Positions 23,640 to 33,097 are shown, counted from the first letter of the stretch. The stretch is DNA of 64,000 bases from Pontibacter silvestris (GCF_020907275.1 NZ_JAJJWI010000022.1:17687-81686); one strand, 5' to 3'. Numbers and translations: made by a program. Notes: generated from the sequence alone by a model not told the origin.

Positions 23640-25058
23640 CTAATTTACGTTTTGTAATTTTTCTATCTGTTCGGCAAAGTAAGCTTTTTTTTCCGGATAT
23701 TTCAACTGTAGTTGTTCATATATTTTGATTGCTTTCTTCACCTTTCCCTGGTTAATAAATATATTAGCCAGGCTTTCTGATGCAACGCCCTTTTTTATTT
23801 TAGAGCTTTTAAGGGATAGGTCTTCCTGCGGCTCTGGTTTTAGCTTCACATTAGCCATTGTTTTTAAGCGAGGGTTCAGCTTCAGGAACTGGTCAATAAT
23901 ATCCAGTTGTTTGCTTAAGGTATTTGCAGTGGGTTGAACAGCTTTTTCCAGTTCATGGGTTTTGCTGTACTCCAGTATCAGTTCAGGGTGGAAACTCTGA
24001 GGACGAGGCCGAGTATATTCATCTTTTAGCTGGATTACTTCGCCCAAACGGCTTGACCCCATCCAATATCCCAAGGTATCTTCAGCGTATAAGCGATCTA
24101 TCTCATCTAAAGAATAATTTATCTCCGCATCCTCAGGCTTATATTCTGTCTCTTCCCGCTCATAGATATCTTCATTATCATTTGATAATAAGGATAATGA
24201 AGTAGCAGCATCTTTGGGTTCGTCTGCCTTTACTAAAGCTTCTTGATTGTTATCGGTATTTGTATCTTGAGGTTCCAGTACCGAAGGATACTCTGCAGAT
24301 AATTCTTCGGGTGGAGCTACTATTAACTCATGAATGTAGCTTTTCTCTTCCTCTATGGCTAGTGCGGATAAAGCTTCATCCGTTTCTATGAAATGATGAG
24401 AAATATTAACTTGAAACGCTGCTGTTTTATCTTCAGCACCTTCCTTGTGCTTTTCAGCCAGCAAATCGGTGGAAGAGGGGCTAAGGCTGCTAACTGTAAG
24501 CAGCATAGCCAGCTCAGAATCCAGATATGTGTCATTTGTACCAGGTTCTTCTTCAGCAGGCAAGTCTGGCAGGTTAAAATTATCTGAAAGAGAACTTTCC
24601 TCTTCAACAGATTCAAAAAAGGGAACTTGTTCAGTCTGATGCTGGTCTTCTAAGCTCTCAACTGTTACTTCATCTTCTATGTCGTAGATAAGCCCTGATT
24701 CAACAACTTCTCCTTCTTCTACATTAAATGCTGCTTGATCTTGAATTACAGAAAGAGTTTCAGCTTTGGCAGCAACAAGTGTTTGCTCCTCAGTAGCGCT
24801 TTCTACAAAAACAGGTTCAGGTGTTGGAGAAGTATAAATAATACGCTTCAGAAACTGGCGGTCTGTAGCATAAGAAGAGGCGCGACGCAAACGCTGTGTA
24901 GACAGCATGCTTCCTTTATCAAAAGCAGACTTTGCTAGCAACAGGTGCGCTGTTTGGCAATAGGGGAAAGTAGCGGCTACTTTTTCCAGCTCTTCTGTTT
25001 GCTGGTCAGAAATATTTGATACTTGTTGTATCAGTTTTAGAAAAGCTGATTTATTCAT
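23640..25058 (-). CDS. Acidic TPR-containing protein, function unknown
   Basis: 472 residues. The N-terminal ~75 residues form a helical domain (EKVAATFPYCQTAHLLLAKSAFDKGS then RRASSYATDRQFLKR) typical of Bacteroidota proteins encoded near secG or lptE. Residues about 90-330 are highly acidic, Glu/Asp/Ser/Thr-rich and probably disordered. The last ~45 residues contain one TPR-like pair (SLANIFINQGKVKKAIKIYEQL then YPEKKAYFAEQIEKL). No signal peptide, so cytoplasmic. Lies 25 bp after lptE and 1 bp before secG, suggesting a role linked to envelope export. Confidence 0.85.
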   Translation of the reverse strand: MNKSAFLKLIQQVSNISDQQTEELEKVAATFPYCQTAHLLLAKSAFDKGSMLSTQRLRRASSYATDRQFLKRIIYTSPTPEPVFVESATEEQTLVAAKAETLSVIQDQAAFNVEEGEVVESGLIYDIEDEVTVESLEDQHQTEQVPFFESVEEESSLSDNFNLPDLPAEEEPGTNDTYLDSELAMLLTVSSLSPSSTDLLAEKHKEGAEDKTAAFQVNISHHFIETDEALSALAIEEEKSYIHELIVAPPEELSAEYPSVLEPQDTNTDNNQEALVKADEPKDAATSLSLLSNDNEDIYEREETEYKPEDAEINYSLDEIDRLYAEDTLGYWMGSSRLGEVIQLKDEYTRPRPQSFHPELILEYSKTHELEKAVQPTANTLSKQLDIIDQFLKLNPRLKTMANVKLKPEPQEDLSLKSSKIKKGVASESLANIFINQGKVKKAIKIYEQLQLKYPEKKAYFAEQIEKLQNVN

Positions 25059-25083
25059 GCAGGTTGTGTAATTGTTGAGCCAA

Positions 25084-25611
25084 TTACCAATCGGCTACTG
25101 TCTTATTAAAAACATCTGTTACCAAACGTTCCGTCATACTGGTAATACTTGCCGCAGGAATCTGCGTTATATCTACATCTCCCTCAAAATTCTCAGATAT
25201 GGTAAACAGCCTGTCAAAGTCTTTTTGAGGGTCCTTAGTATTCGTAAAGCGGACCTGTATGCCTAATGTAAGGCGGTTCAGGCTGGCTTGGTCTTGCTGC
25301 CCTTCACGCTCAATTGCCGCAGGGGAATAAGTAAAACTAACAATTTGTCCTGCCAGTTGCAAATCTCCCTCAGCTTGTATAACAGTCAGGTTTGTGTTAC
25401 GTCTATAGTAATTTTTAAATGTGGTTGTTACAATGTCCGTTAGGTTAGAGGGGCCTTCACCCGTGCTGTTCTCTATAGTCTGTATAGACATAGATTTAAT
25501 ATCAGGAGAAATGGTAGTACCTGAAAAGGAATAAATGCCACAACTGCTGCAAATGACAAGCAACAGTGAAAGAGCTGTGGCAAAAAAGCTGGTTTTATTC
25601 TTCAATGTCAT
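25084..25611 (-). CDS. lptE: LptE-family LPS-assembly lipoprotein
   Basis: 175 residues with a type II signal peptide ending in VICSSC (lipid Cys at 24), then GIYSFSGTTISPDIKSMSI and the family-typical NSTGEGPSNLTDIVTTTFKNYYRRNTNL. In the known system LptE plugs the LptD barrel and places LPS in the outer leaflet. The ATG overlaps the end of the upstream activator gene by 17 bp, so translation is coupled. LptD is not in the window. Confidence 0.9.
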   Translation of the reverse strand: MTLKNKTSFFATALSLLLVICSSCGIYSFSGTTISPDIKSMSIQTIENSTGEGPSNLTDIVTTTFKNYYRRNTNLTVIQAEGDLQLAGQIVSFTYSPAAIEREGQQDQASLNRLTLGIQVRFTNTKDPQKDFDRLFTISENFEGDVDITQIPAASITSMTERLVTDVFNKTVADW

Positions 25612-26866
25612 ATTGTTTTAACTTCCTGTAAAGGGTTCGCTCCGAAATTCCAAGGTCTTGTGCCGCATATTTGCGCTTATTGTTGTGTTTTTTCAGAGCC
25701 TTTAATATTAATTCTTTTTCTTTATCTTCTAAAGAAAGACTTTCTTCTTCTGTTTCGTGCGGAATATCTTCTACTCGCTGGTCTTCATATTCATCTGGCT
25801 GAGACTGTTTAATTGGTAGGTAGAAGTTGTCCTGCGGCTCCTGTGGATGATAACTGTGCCCGTTAGCCTGTTCAATGTTTTCGAACAAGTGGCTGTGTTC
25901 CTTTAACAGATCCTCATCGTTTGGCCGGTGCGTCAGCATGTCAAAAACAAGTTGTTTAAGCTCCGATACGTCACGACGCATGTCAAAAAGCACTTTGTAC
26001 AGCAAGTCACGTTCCGAAAAGGTCTGATCAGAATTAGCTTCTTTGGCAAGCAAAGCTGGCAGATTGCTGCCTGGTACTTCCTGTGGCAAGTACTGGCGTA
26101 GCTTTTCAGCATCAACCTCACGATCATATTCCAGAACGGATATTTGCTCCACAATATTTTTTAACTGTCTGATATTACCTGGAAAACGGAAACGCAACAG
26201 TTGCTGAACTGCATCTGGTGTAAGCGTGATCGGTTTAACTTTGTATTTCTCAGAGAAATCACTGGCAAACTTTCGGAAAAGCAGGTAGATATCATCATCC
26301 CGCTCACGCAGAGGGGGCACTGAAATAGGAACAGTATTAAGGCGATAATACAGGTCTTCGCGGAACCGTCCTTTTTCTACAGCATTTACCAAGTTAACAT
26401 TTGTTGCTGCTACAACCCGCACATCTGTCTTTTGAACTTTTGAGGAGCCTACTTTAATAAACTCGCCATTCTCCAGCACACGTAGCAGGCGAGCCTGTGT
26501 ACCCAGAGGCATTTCTCCGATTTCATCCAAGAAAATAGTACCTCCATCTGTCACTTCAAAATAACCTTTACGGGTTTCAGTTGCGCCCGTAAATGATCCT
26601 TTTTCATGTCCGAAAAGCTCAGAGTCAATTGTTCCCTCAGGTATGGCGCCGCAGTTTATGGCAATGAACTGCCCGTGCTTACGAGGGCTCAGTTGATGTA
26701 TTATTTTAGAGAAAGACTCTTTCCCGCTACCACTTTCACCAGTAATAAGCACCGTCATATCGGTAGGAGCCACCTGAACTGCCACTTGAATGGCATAATT
26801 CAACAGTGGAGAGTTTCCAATAATTCCGAAGCGTTGTTTTATACTTTGGATATCTATGTTTCGCAT
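25595..26866 (-). CDS. Sigma-54-type AAA+ transcriptional activator without receiver domain
   Basis: 423 residues. The AAA+ domain starts at once: Walker A GESGSGKE (43-50), the sigma-54-contact loop GSFTGA (90-95; usually GAFTGA), Walker B IFLDEIGEMP (111-120), and an arginine-finger region with FREDLYYRLN. A linker of about 130 residues follows, then a C-terminal Fis-type helix-turn-helix (NNKRKYAAQDLGISERTLYRKLK). There is no N-terminal receiver, GAF or PAS domain, so activity must be set by partner proteins or abundance. First gene of the activator-lptE-TPR-secG operon; targets unknown. Confidence 0.93.
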   Translation of the reverse strand: MRNIDIQSIKQRFGIIGNSPLLNYAIQVAVQVAPTDMTVLITGESGSGKESFSKIIHQLSPRKHGQFIAINCGAIPEGTIDSELFGHEKGSFTGATETRKGYFEVTDGGTIFLDEIGEMPLGTQARLLRVLENGEFIKVGSSKVQKTDVRVVAATNVNLVNAVEKGRFREDLYYRLNTVPISVPPLRERDDDIYLLFRKFASDFSEKYKVKPITLTPDAVQQLLRFRFPGNIRQLKNIVEQISVLEYDREVDAEKLRQYLPQEVPGSNLPALLAKEANSDQTFSERDLLYKVLFDMRRDVSELKQLVFDMLTHRPNDEDLLKEHSHLFENIEQANGHSYHPQEPQDNFYLPIKQSQPDEYEDQRVEDIPHETEEESLSLEDKEKELILKALKKHNNKRKYAAQDLGISERTLYRKLKQYDIEE

Positions 26867-26972
26867 GAATTAAAATGTGCTACTAATGAGGTAATCTGCT
26901 GAATGTGTTAGTTTAAAGCTGTACTTCTTCTTTTATTGCTTTAGCACAATAACGAATCAAACCACGAACAAA

Positions 26973-28406
26973 TTAATCTACTGCTTCGCCGAAAAGAGTA
27001 CCTACACTGCAGTCATGAACAAACACGTTCACATAGTCTCCTTTCTTATAATGTTTTTTATCGAAAATAACTACTTTATTCTGGTCGTTACGGCCACTTA
27101 ATTGCTCATTCGATTTCTTGGAGAAGCCCTCCACTAACACCTTATGTACTCTGCCTATATCACGTTTATTTCGAGCCAGCGACGTTTCCCTTTGCTTTTC
27201 AATAATCTCTGCCAAACGACGCTTTTTCACCTCCAGAGGAATATCATCTTCCAGTTTGCGGGCTGCTAAAGTACCCGGGCGCTCTGAATAGAAGAACATA
27301 TAGGAGTAATCGTACTGCACATAGTCCATCAGAGACAGCGTATCCTGGTGCTCTTCTTCAGTTTCGGTGCAGAAACCAGAAATCATATCAGAAGAAATAC
27401 CGCATTCATCCCCTAAAATTCTACGAATGGCATCTACCCGGTTAATGTACCACTCACGATCATAGGTACGGTTCATGAGCTCCAACACGCGGGAATTCCC
27501 ACTTTGAGCCGGCAGGTGAATGTATTTACAGATGTTGTCATACTTCTTCATAGTGTATAAGACCTCATCCGTAATATCTTTCGGATGCGAAGTCGAGAAA
27601 CGAACACGCAAACCTGGGTTTATGAGTGCCACCATTTCCAGCAGTTGCGCAAAGTTAACCTGCTCCGTACCATCTTCTGAAGTCCATTTGTAAGAGTCCA
27701 CGTTCTGGCCCAGCAAGGTCACCTCTTTATAATTCTGAGCTACCAGCGCCTGCACTTCCCTTACAATAGAGTGAGCATCGCGACTGCGCTCCCGACCACG
27801 AGTAAACGGCACGACACAGAAAGAGCACATGTTATCGCAACCACGCATAATAGAAACAAAGGCACTGACACCATTGCTGTTCAGGCGCACAGGACTTATA
27901 TCAGCATATGTTTCCTCACGCGACAATAAAACATTCACAGCTTTCTGACCACCATCTACCTCGTTAATCAAGTTAGGTAGGTCACGATAAGCATCAGGAC
28001 CTACTACCAGATCAACTATCTTTTCTTCATCTAGAAGAGACTTTTTCAGACGCTCGGCCATGCAGCCTAGCACGCCTATCACCATTTCCGGTTTCTTTTT
28101 CTTGTGGTAGTTTATTTGGCCAAGACGATTTCGAACAGTTTGTTCTGCTTTTTCGCGAATAGAGCAGGTGTTAAGAAATACTACATCTGCCTGTTCAATA
28201 TCAGAAGTTGTGTCAAAGCCTTGCTCGAACATAATGGAGCTAACTATTTCACTGTCAGAGAAGTTCATCTGGCAGCCATAGCTCTCTATATATAGTTTTC
28301 TCGATTTACCTGTGTTTGTTTCTTCTGTTACTTTAGTATCACAAGACGCAGAAGCTTGCTCAGGAGTGCGGTTGTCAATAAAATCTAAATCTACTATAGG
28401 ATCCAT
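26973..28406 (-). CDS. miaB: tRNA-2-methylthio-N6-dimethylallyladenosine synthase MiaB
   Basis: Radical-SAM methylthiotransferase acting on i6A37 of tRNAs that read UNN codons. 477 residues. N-terminal UPF0004 domain cluster C45, C81, C115; radical SAM motif C190-x3-C194-x2-C197 in RGCDNMCSFC; C-terminal TRAM domain ending with SVGTLFGEAVD. Residues 1-35 are a variable N-terminal extension common in this phylum. Own -7 box at 28426-28433. 106 bp separate it from the downstream activator gene, with no clear terminator, so read-through is possible. Confidence 0.97.
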   Translation of the reverse strand: MDPIVDLDFIDNRTPEQASASCDTKVTEETNTGKSRKLYIESYGCQMNFSDSEIVSSIMFEQGFDTTSDIEQADVVFLNTCSIREKAEQTVRNRLGQINYHKKKKPEMVIGVLGCMAERLKKSLLDEEKIVDLVVGPDAYRDLPNLINEVDGGQKAVNVLLSREETYADISPVRLNSNGVSAFVSIMRGCDNMCSFCVVPFTRGRERSRDAHSIVREVQALVAQNYKEVTLLGQNVDSYKWTSEDGTEQVNFAQLLEMVALINPGLRVRFSTSHPKDITDEVLYTMKKYDNICKYIHLPAQSGNSRVLELMNRTYDREWYINRVDAIRRILGDECGISSDMISGFCTETEEEHQDTLSLMDYVQYDYSYMFFYSERPGTLAARKLEDDIPLEVKKRRLAEIIEKQRETSLARNKRDIGRVHKVLVEGFSKKSNEQLSGRNDQNKVVIFDKKHYKKGDYVNVFVHDCSVGTLFGEAVD

Positions 28407-28425
28407 ACTTAAACTATTATAGCTG

Positions 28426-28433
28426 CAAATATA
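28426..28433 (-). promoter_or_regulatory. -7 box of miaB
   Basis: TATATTTG on the minus strand, 19 nt upstream of the ATG. Confidence 0.55.
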
Positions 28434-28540
28434 CTACAATCTCATCAAAAGATGTGACAGAATGGCAGGCAAGAGACAAATTACAAAGGAAAAATTAGGA
28501 AAGACAGGGTTTACATCCTTTTCAGCCTTAAAAGAACATT

Positions 28541-28569
28541 TAAAGTGCTATAACATTACTGGCACTTTA
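28541..28569 (-). terminator. Possible hairpin downstream of pabB
   Basis: TAAAGTGC/GCACTTTA 8-bp stem, 13-nt loop, 46 nt after the pabB stop. Short and without a strong T-tract. Confidence 0.35.
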
Positions 28570-28614
28570 TTAACTCCCTTTTGCTCCATTAAAATATTTT
28601 TTGAAAGCCTATCT

Positions 28615-29913
28615 TCAGCCAAGAACCTGCATCATAGCCTGAGCTTTTAGCAGGCACTCCTGGTATTCTTTCTCAGGATCAGAGTCGTACGTAATGGCAC
28701 TTCCGACCATAAAAGAAAGGTATCCAGTAGAGGCATTATATTGCAGGCTACGGATAACAACATTAAAATCAAAGTCCTGGTTGGGCATTATATAACCAAA
28801 AGCACCCGAATAAAGTCCTCTCCTTGTTTCTTCCAGTTCCTCGATCAGTTGCATCGCACTTATTTTAGGGGCACCTGTCATACTTCCCATCGGAAAAGTG
28901 CCTAGCAAAGCATCAGTTATATCACACTCCGGCCTTAGTTCACCGATGATAGTAGATATCATTTGTGAAACTTGTTTAAAACCATAAATGCCAAACATTT
29001 CCTCTACATGTACAGATCCGGTAGCGCATGAGCGTCGAAGGTCATTTCTAACCAGGTCTACTATCATCATATTTTCAGCCAGCTCTTTTTCATCATTTCG
29101 AAGTTGATATTGAAGCTCCTGATCCTCTTCTGCTGTTGCACCTCGTTTTATGGTTCCTTTGATAGGCTGAGATATAAGCTTGCTTCTTTCTTTTTTAAGG
29201 AATCTTTCCGGTGAAGCACACAAAAGATATTTACCACTGCACTTAAGGTAACCTGAAAAAGGAGTAGGTGAGGCTGCGTTAAGAGCTAGATATAAAGGCA
29301 GTGGTTGAACATGAACTTTTTCAGCATAGAACTCAATACAATAATTCAGTTCGTACACATTCCCCACAACAACATGCTCCTTAATATGCTCTACATTTAA
29401 TTTGTAATCATCGGGAGAAACGCGCTGTTTAATTTCTAAACCTATAGGTGAGGCTGGCAATGGTGTAGGGGTGGCTAATATATCACTTATGATCTTTTTC
29501 GATATTACCTCTGAATTACTTATTCTTATGTCTTCATGATTAAAGTTTAAGATTAAGATGGGTTCAAAAAAGTGAAGTAACGGGAAGCCTAACTTATCTA
29601 TGTTCTGGCTAAATAGAGCTTCTATTTGGTTTTTTAAATCATAGCCCAGATAACCACATAATAAGCTTTTATTTTCTTTTAAATGTTTACGCAAATCATC
29701 TAATGAAGATGTCTCTTCAAAAGTAAGCGCTGGGCCAGAAGAAACTGCTAGCATGTGCTGAAAGCCATTATGTGGATAGGGGATATCGTTTGGGTTGTAG
29801 TAAGCTACATTTGGAAATTGATCAGCCCAGGCCAGTGCTTTCAGCCTGAACTCATCAAGTGGTACAGGCAGTTCATGTGCCTTAATCTCTACAGAGTACA
29901 TGTTGTCAGTCAT
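28615..29913 (-). CDS. pabB: Aminodeoxychorismate synthase component I / anthranilate synthase I family
   Basis: 432 residues, chorismate-binding fold. The C-terminal catalytic blocks are complete: CASPERFLKK, QPIKGTIKRG, ENMMIVDLVRNDL, GSMTGAPKISAMQLIEELE, RRGLYSGAFGY and a final FMVGSAITYDSDPEKE. The PIKGT lysine is the residue used by PabB-type enzymes to bind chorismate, favouring 4-amino-4-deoxychorismate (folate) over TrpE. The N-terminal part is diverged. A glutaminase partner is not next to it, so the assignment relies on this motif. Confidence 0.88.
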   Translation of the reverse strand: MTDNMYSVEIKAHELPVPLDEFRLKALAWADQFPNVAYYNPNDIPYPHNGFQHMLAVSSGPALTFEETSSLDDLRKHLKENKSLLCGYLGYDLKNQIEALFSQNIDKLGFPLLHFFEPILILNFNHEDIRISNSEVISKKIISDILATPTPLPASPIGLEIKQRVSPDDYKLNVEHIKEHVVVGNVYELNYCIEFYAEKVHVQPLPLYLALNAASPTPFSGYLKCSGKYLLCASPERFLKKERSKLISQPIKGTIKRGATAEEDQELQYQLRNDEKELAENMMIVDLVRNDLRRSCATGSVHVEEMFGIYGFKQVSQMISTIIGELRPECDITDALLGTFPMGSMTGAPKISAMQLIEELEETRRGLYSGAFGYIMPNQDFDFNVVIRSLQYNASTGYLSFMVGSAITYDSDPEKEYQECLLKAQAMMQVLG

Positions 29914-30047
29914 GTGACCGTAATATGAAGTAAGAAAGTAAGGCGGCTAAAGTTAACTAATCTCTTTATGAAAAATGCATAACTTCAGCCAAGCCAATTC
30001 TTTAATTATGTAAGAAAGAACGCTGATGTAGAATTTGATTCACATAA

Positions 30048-30078
30048 AAAAAGGATGGCTAATTAGACCATCCTTTTT
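30048..30078 (-). terminator. Terminator of the nif3-like/zinc-ribbon operon
   Basis: AAAAAGGATGG/CCATCCTTTTT 11-bp stem, 9-nt loop, 53 nt after the stop; T-run on the minus strand. Confidence 0.85.
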
Positions 30079-30130
30079 GATATGCTATGCGAGCGAAAAA
30101 ACACTCTGATTATGATCAAACTTCTGGGGA

Positions 30131-30862
30131 TTAAGCAACACGCAGTTCAACACCAGCTAGAATACGGCCACAGTGCTCACAAACTATAATTTTCTTTTGT
30201 GCTGCAATGTCAGCCTGGCGCTGAGGAGGAACAGTATTGAAGCAGCCACCACAGGCATCACGCTTAACAGTTACTACGGCTAGGCCATTGCGAACATTCT
30301 TACGGATACGGGAGTAGGCACTAAACAAACGATCTTCTATGTTAGAAGCAGCGAAATCACGTTCTTTTTCAAGCTTATTTTCTTCCTCTTCACTTTCAGA
30401 AACGATCTGATCAAGTTCCTGCTTCTTATTATCAAGATCTTTACGGCGCTCATCCAGACGGTTTTTAGTGCCTTCTATCTCTTTGCCTTTCTGCTCAATC
30501 TGATAATGTGCTTCCTTTATTTTCTTTTCAGCAATCTGAATTTCAAGTTTCTGAAGTTCTATTTCCTTTGTGATGGCATCGTACTCACGGTTGTTGCGTA
30601 CGTTTGTCTGCTGATCTTCGTATTTGCGAATTAGGCTTTCAGCGTCCTTAATAGCTTGTTTACGCTGTGCGATAGAATCATTCAGAGCCGTGATTTCATC
30701 GTCAAACTTACGAACCCGCACCTCATAGCCTTCGATTTCATCTTCTAGGTCTTGAACCTCTTCAGGCAAGTCGCCTCTTACGCGTCTTATTTCGTCAAGC
30801 TGTGAATCAATGCTTTGAAGCTTTAGCAAAGCCTCCAGTTTACTGGCTACCGTACTTTCCAT
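30131..30862 (-). CDS. Coiled-coil protein with C4 zinc ribbon
   Basis: 243 residues. Residues about 10-185 form a long antiparallel coiled-coil hairpin (heptads rich in Glu/Lys/Leu). The last ~45 residues carry two Cys pairs, CGGC and CEHC, separated by about 20 residues, forming a zinc ribbon. This matches the HP0958/CdsZ-like C4 zinc-ribbon family, which in other bacteria binds nucleic acid or chaperones partners. Starts 3 bp after the Nif3-like gene, a pairing widespread in bacteria. No signal peptide. Confidence 0.92.
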   Translation of the reverse strand: MESTVASKLEALLKLQSIDSQLDEIRRVRGDLPEEVQDLEDEIEGYEVRVRKFDDEITALNDSIAQRKQAIKDAESLIRKYEDQQTNVRNNREYDAITKEIELQKLEIQIAEKKIKEAHYQIEQKGKEIEGTKNRLDERRKDLDNKKQELDQIVSESEEEENKLEKERDFAASNIEDRLFSAYSRIRKNVRNGLAVVTVKRDACGGCFNTVPPQRQADIAAQKKIIVCEHCGRILAGVELRVA

Positions 30863-30865
30863 GTA

Positions 30866-31984
30866 TTAATAGGTGTATCTGACAGGGTTTGTATTAATAT
30901 TCGATAAATAGACTGCAAAATTAGTAAAGTTTTTTGAAATAGCGTCATAAAAAATCTCCTTTGTATAAACCTCGCTTTCATAATGCCCAATATCTGCAAT
31001 CATTAGCCTGCTTTCAGCATCAAAAAACTCATGATACTTTACGTCGCCAGTTACAAATGCATCAGCGCCTGCACGAATGGCATCTTTGATCAAAAAACTT
31101 CCTGAGCCTCCACACACAGCCACACGCTTAACTTTTTTATTATCTATAGAAGTGTACCGAAGCCCCTGTAGCTGCATCTTATCTTTTAAGTAATTCAGAA
31201 AACCTTCTTCTGTTAGTTCCTGGTCTAAATTACCAACCATTCCTATACCTATTTCCTGGTTATTGTTTTCCAGAGCATAAATATAATGTGCAACTTCTTC
31301 ATAAGGATGAGCCTTTTGCAGAGCCGCCACTATTTTATGTTGCTGATAGGCAGGAAAGATAACTTCAATACGATTTTCATCTACCTGTTCCGGTTTGCCT
31401 GCCTCGCCAATAGTAGGGTTTGCTCTTTCAGAAGGTTTAAACCTGCCTGTGCCTTGTACCTGAAAGCTACAGTTGCTGTACTCGCCAATGTTACCCGCTC
31501 CGGCTTTATGTAAAGCTGCCAGAACCTCTTCTGTATGCTGTACAGGCACAAATGTAACCAGTTGCATAAGCGTTTCAGGCTTGTTTACCAAAATATGCTG
31601 GTTCTGCAACTGCAATTTGTCTGCGATCTTTGTATTTACGCCATGCAACACATTGTCAAGATTGGTATGGCAGGCATATATTGCAATGTTATGCTGAATA
31701 GCTTTAATGATAGTACGCTCCACGTAGTTTCGGCCAGTAAGAGATTTCAGGCCTTTAAATATAACCGGATGATGAGCCACAACTAAATTGCAGCCCTTCT
31801 CTATTGCTTCGTCTAACACCGCTTCTGTACAATCCAGTGTTACCAGCACCCCCTTTACTTTGTCAGTAGCAATGCCTGTCTGAAGGCCGGAGTTATCATA
31901 ACTTTCCTGGTAACGAAGAGGGGCCAGGTTTTCCAGCAGTCGTGTAATATCCTGTATGGTTGCCATCGTTTTAGTTGTATTCAT
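30866..31984 (-). CDS. Nif3-like dinuclear metal-centre protein (GTP cyclohydrolase I type 2 family)
   Basis: 372 residues in the long form with a PII-like insert at about 135-240. Metal ligands visible: VVAHHPVIFKG near residues 68-78, CHTNLDN near 105-111, and the C-terminal GDVKYHEFFDA and ADIGHYESE. Biochemical role in bacteria remains unsettled. Two starts are possible: the ATG at 31984 and a second ATG at 31966, which begins directly with the conserved ATIQDITRLLE and may be the true start. Transcribed from the promoter at 32007-32037 together with the zinc-ribbon gene. Confidence 0.93.
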   Translation of the reverse strand: MNTTKTMATIQDITRLLENLAPLRYQESYDNSGLQTGIATDKVKGVLVTLDCTEAVLDEAIEKGCNLVVAHHPVIFKGLKSLTGRNYVERTIIKAIQHNIAIYACHTNLDNVLHGVNTKIADKLQLQNQHILVNKPETLMQLVTFVPVQHTEEVLAALHKAGAGNIGEYSNCSFQVQGTGRFKPSERANPTIGEAGKPEQVDENRIEVIFPAYQQHKIVAALQKAHPYEEVAHYIYALENNNQEIGIGMVGNLDQELTEEGFLNYLKDKMQLQGLRYTSIDNKKVKRVAVCGGSGSFLIKDAIRAGADAFVTGDVKYHEFFDAESRLMIADIGHYESEVYTKEIFYDAISKNFTNFAVYLSNINTNPVRYTY

Positions 31985-32006
31985 GTATGCTGTTATGTAG
32001 GCACGT

Positions 32007-32037
32007 TAAATTTATCTTATTTTTGCCTTGACTACAA
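32007..32037 (-). promoter_or_regulatory. Promoter of the nif3-like/zinc-ribbon operon
   Basis: On the minus strand TTG (32035-32037), 20 nt, TAAATTTA (32007-32014): one mismatch from the consensus, ideal spacing. It overlaps the divergent lpxK promoter. Confidence 0.6.
32018..32025 (+). promoter_or_regulatory. -7 box of lpxK
   Basis: TATTTTTG, 19 nt upstream of the ATG, lying inside the spacer of the divergent nif3-like promoter. Confidence 0.55.
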
Positions 32038-32044
32038 AACCAGG

Positions 32045-33097
32045 ATGAAATATCTAAAAATAATACTCTTGCCCTTTTCATGGTTATACGGAGGAATCAT
32101 GAACCTTCGGAATTTCCTTTATGATAAAGGTTTACTTGAATCACAAGGATTTAACTTACCTGTGATAGTTGTTGGTAATCTAACGGTGGGTGGTACGGGC
32201 AAAACGCCGCATGTTGAATATTTACTCCGTTTATTTAATGTCTATAAAAGCATCGCTACTTTAAGCAGAGGGTACAAGCGTAACACAAGAGGGTTTGTTC
32301 TGGCAGATGTGTCAGCCACTGCAGCTACCATAGGAGATGAACCTTTTCAGTATTATCAGGATCACCCCAACGTACACGTAGCTGTTTGTGAAGATCGTGT
32401 AAAGGGCATTGAGCAACTGCAACATCTTTTTCCAGAACTAAATCTTGTTATACTGGATGATGCAATGCAGCATAGGCCTGTACAACCATCATTCAATATC
32501 CTGATTACAGATTATAACAGGTTGTTTTATAAAGATTATGTAATGCCAGCCGGGTTGTTGAGGGAACCCAGGAAAGGTGCAAATCGGGCAGATGCTGTGG
32601 TTGTTAGTAAGTGTCCGCCAAATATGGACAAGGGTGAAATGCAACGTATAAAAGACAACATCTGCAAGTATACCAAACCAGATACTCCTGTCTTCTTTTC
32701 CTGTTTCAGATATGGTTTACCTGTTGCCGTTGGTGCCAAGGCTATGTTAAAGAAAAAAGCTATTTTAGTAACTGGCATTGCAAATCCGGCCCCTCTTAAA
32801 AGCTACCTGAATGTCAACGGGTATACAATATTTGAACAGCTTTCATTCTCGGATCATCATCAATATACCCTGCAAAATATTATAAAGCTTCAGGAACTGC
32901 TTAAAAACGATAAATACAAAGATGCCGTTATACTGACAACAAGTAAAGATGCTGTTAAACTGACAGGGCCTGATCTTGTAGAATCTATCAGTAGGCTTCC
33001 TGTTTTTTATGTGCCCATAGAAGTGCAGTTCTTGCAGAACGCTGAAGCTTTTGACCGGCTCGTATTGCAACATATACAGAGCTTCTTAAAGTACTAG
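32045..33097 (+). CDS. lpxK: Tetraacyldisaccharide 4'-kinase LpxK
   Basis: Phosphorylates the 4' position of the lipid A precursor at the inner membrane. 350 residues. N-terminal hydrophobic/amphipathic anchor (residues 1-30), then the P-loop NLTVGGTGKTPHV (GGTGKT 49-54), SRGYKRNTRGF, GDEPFQYY and ILDDAMQHRPV, which holds the second catalytic aspartates. Complete, so an LPS-bearing outer membrane is expected, in line with lptE and acpH in the same window. Confidence 0.97.
   Translation: MKYLKIILLPFSWLYGGIMNLRNFLYDKGLLESQGFNLPVIVVGNLTVGGTGKTPHVEYLLRLFNVYKSIATLSRGYKRNTRGFVLADVSATAATIGDEPFQYYQDHPNVHVAVCEDRVKGIEQLQHLFPELNLVILDDAMQHRPVQPSFNILITDYNRLFYKDYVMPAGLLREPRKGANRADAVVVSKCPPNMDKGEMQRIKDNICKYTKPDTPVFFSCFRYGLPVAVGAKAMLKKKAILVTGIANPAPLKSYLNVNGYTIFEQLSFSDHHQYTLQNIIKLQELLKNDKYKDAVILTTSKDAVKLTGPDLVESISRLPVFYVPIEVQFLQNAEAFDRLVLQHIQSFLKY

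Noticed and set aside
28462..28650. 62-codon plus-strand frame between miaB and pabB
   Set aside because: Runs into the 3' end of pabB on the other strand, has no promoter box and no recognisable protein pattern.
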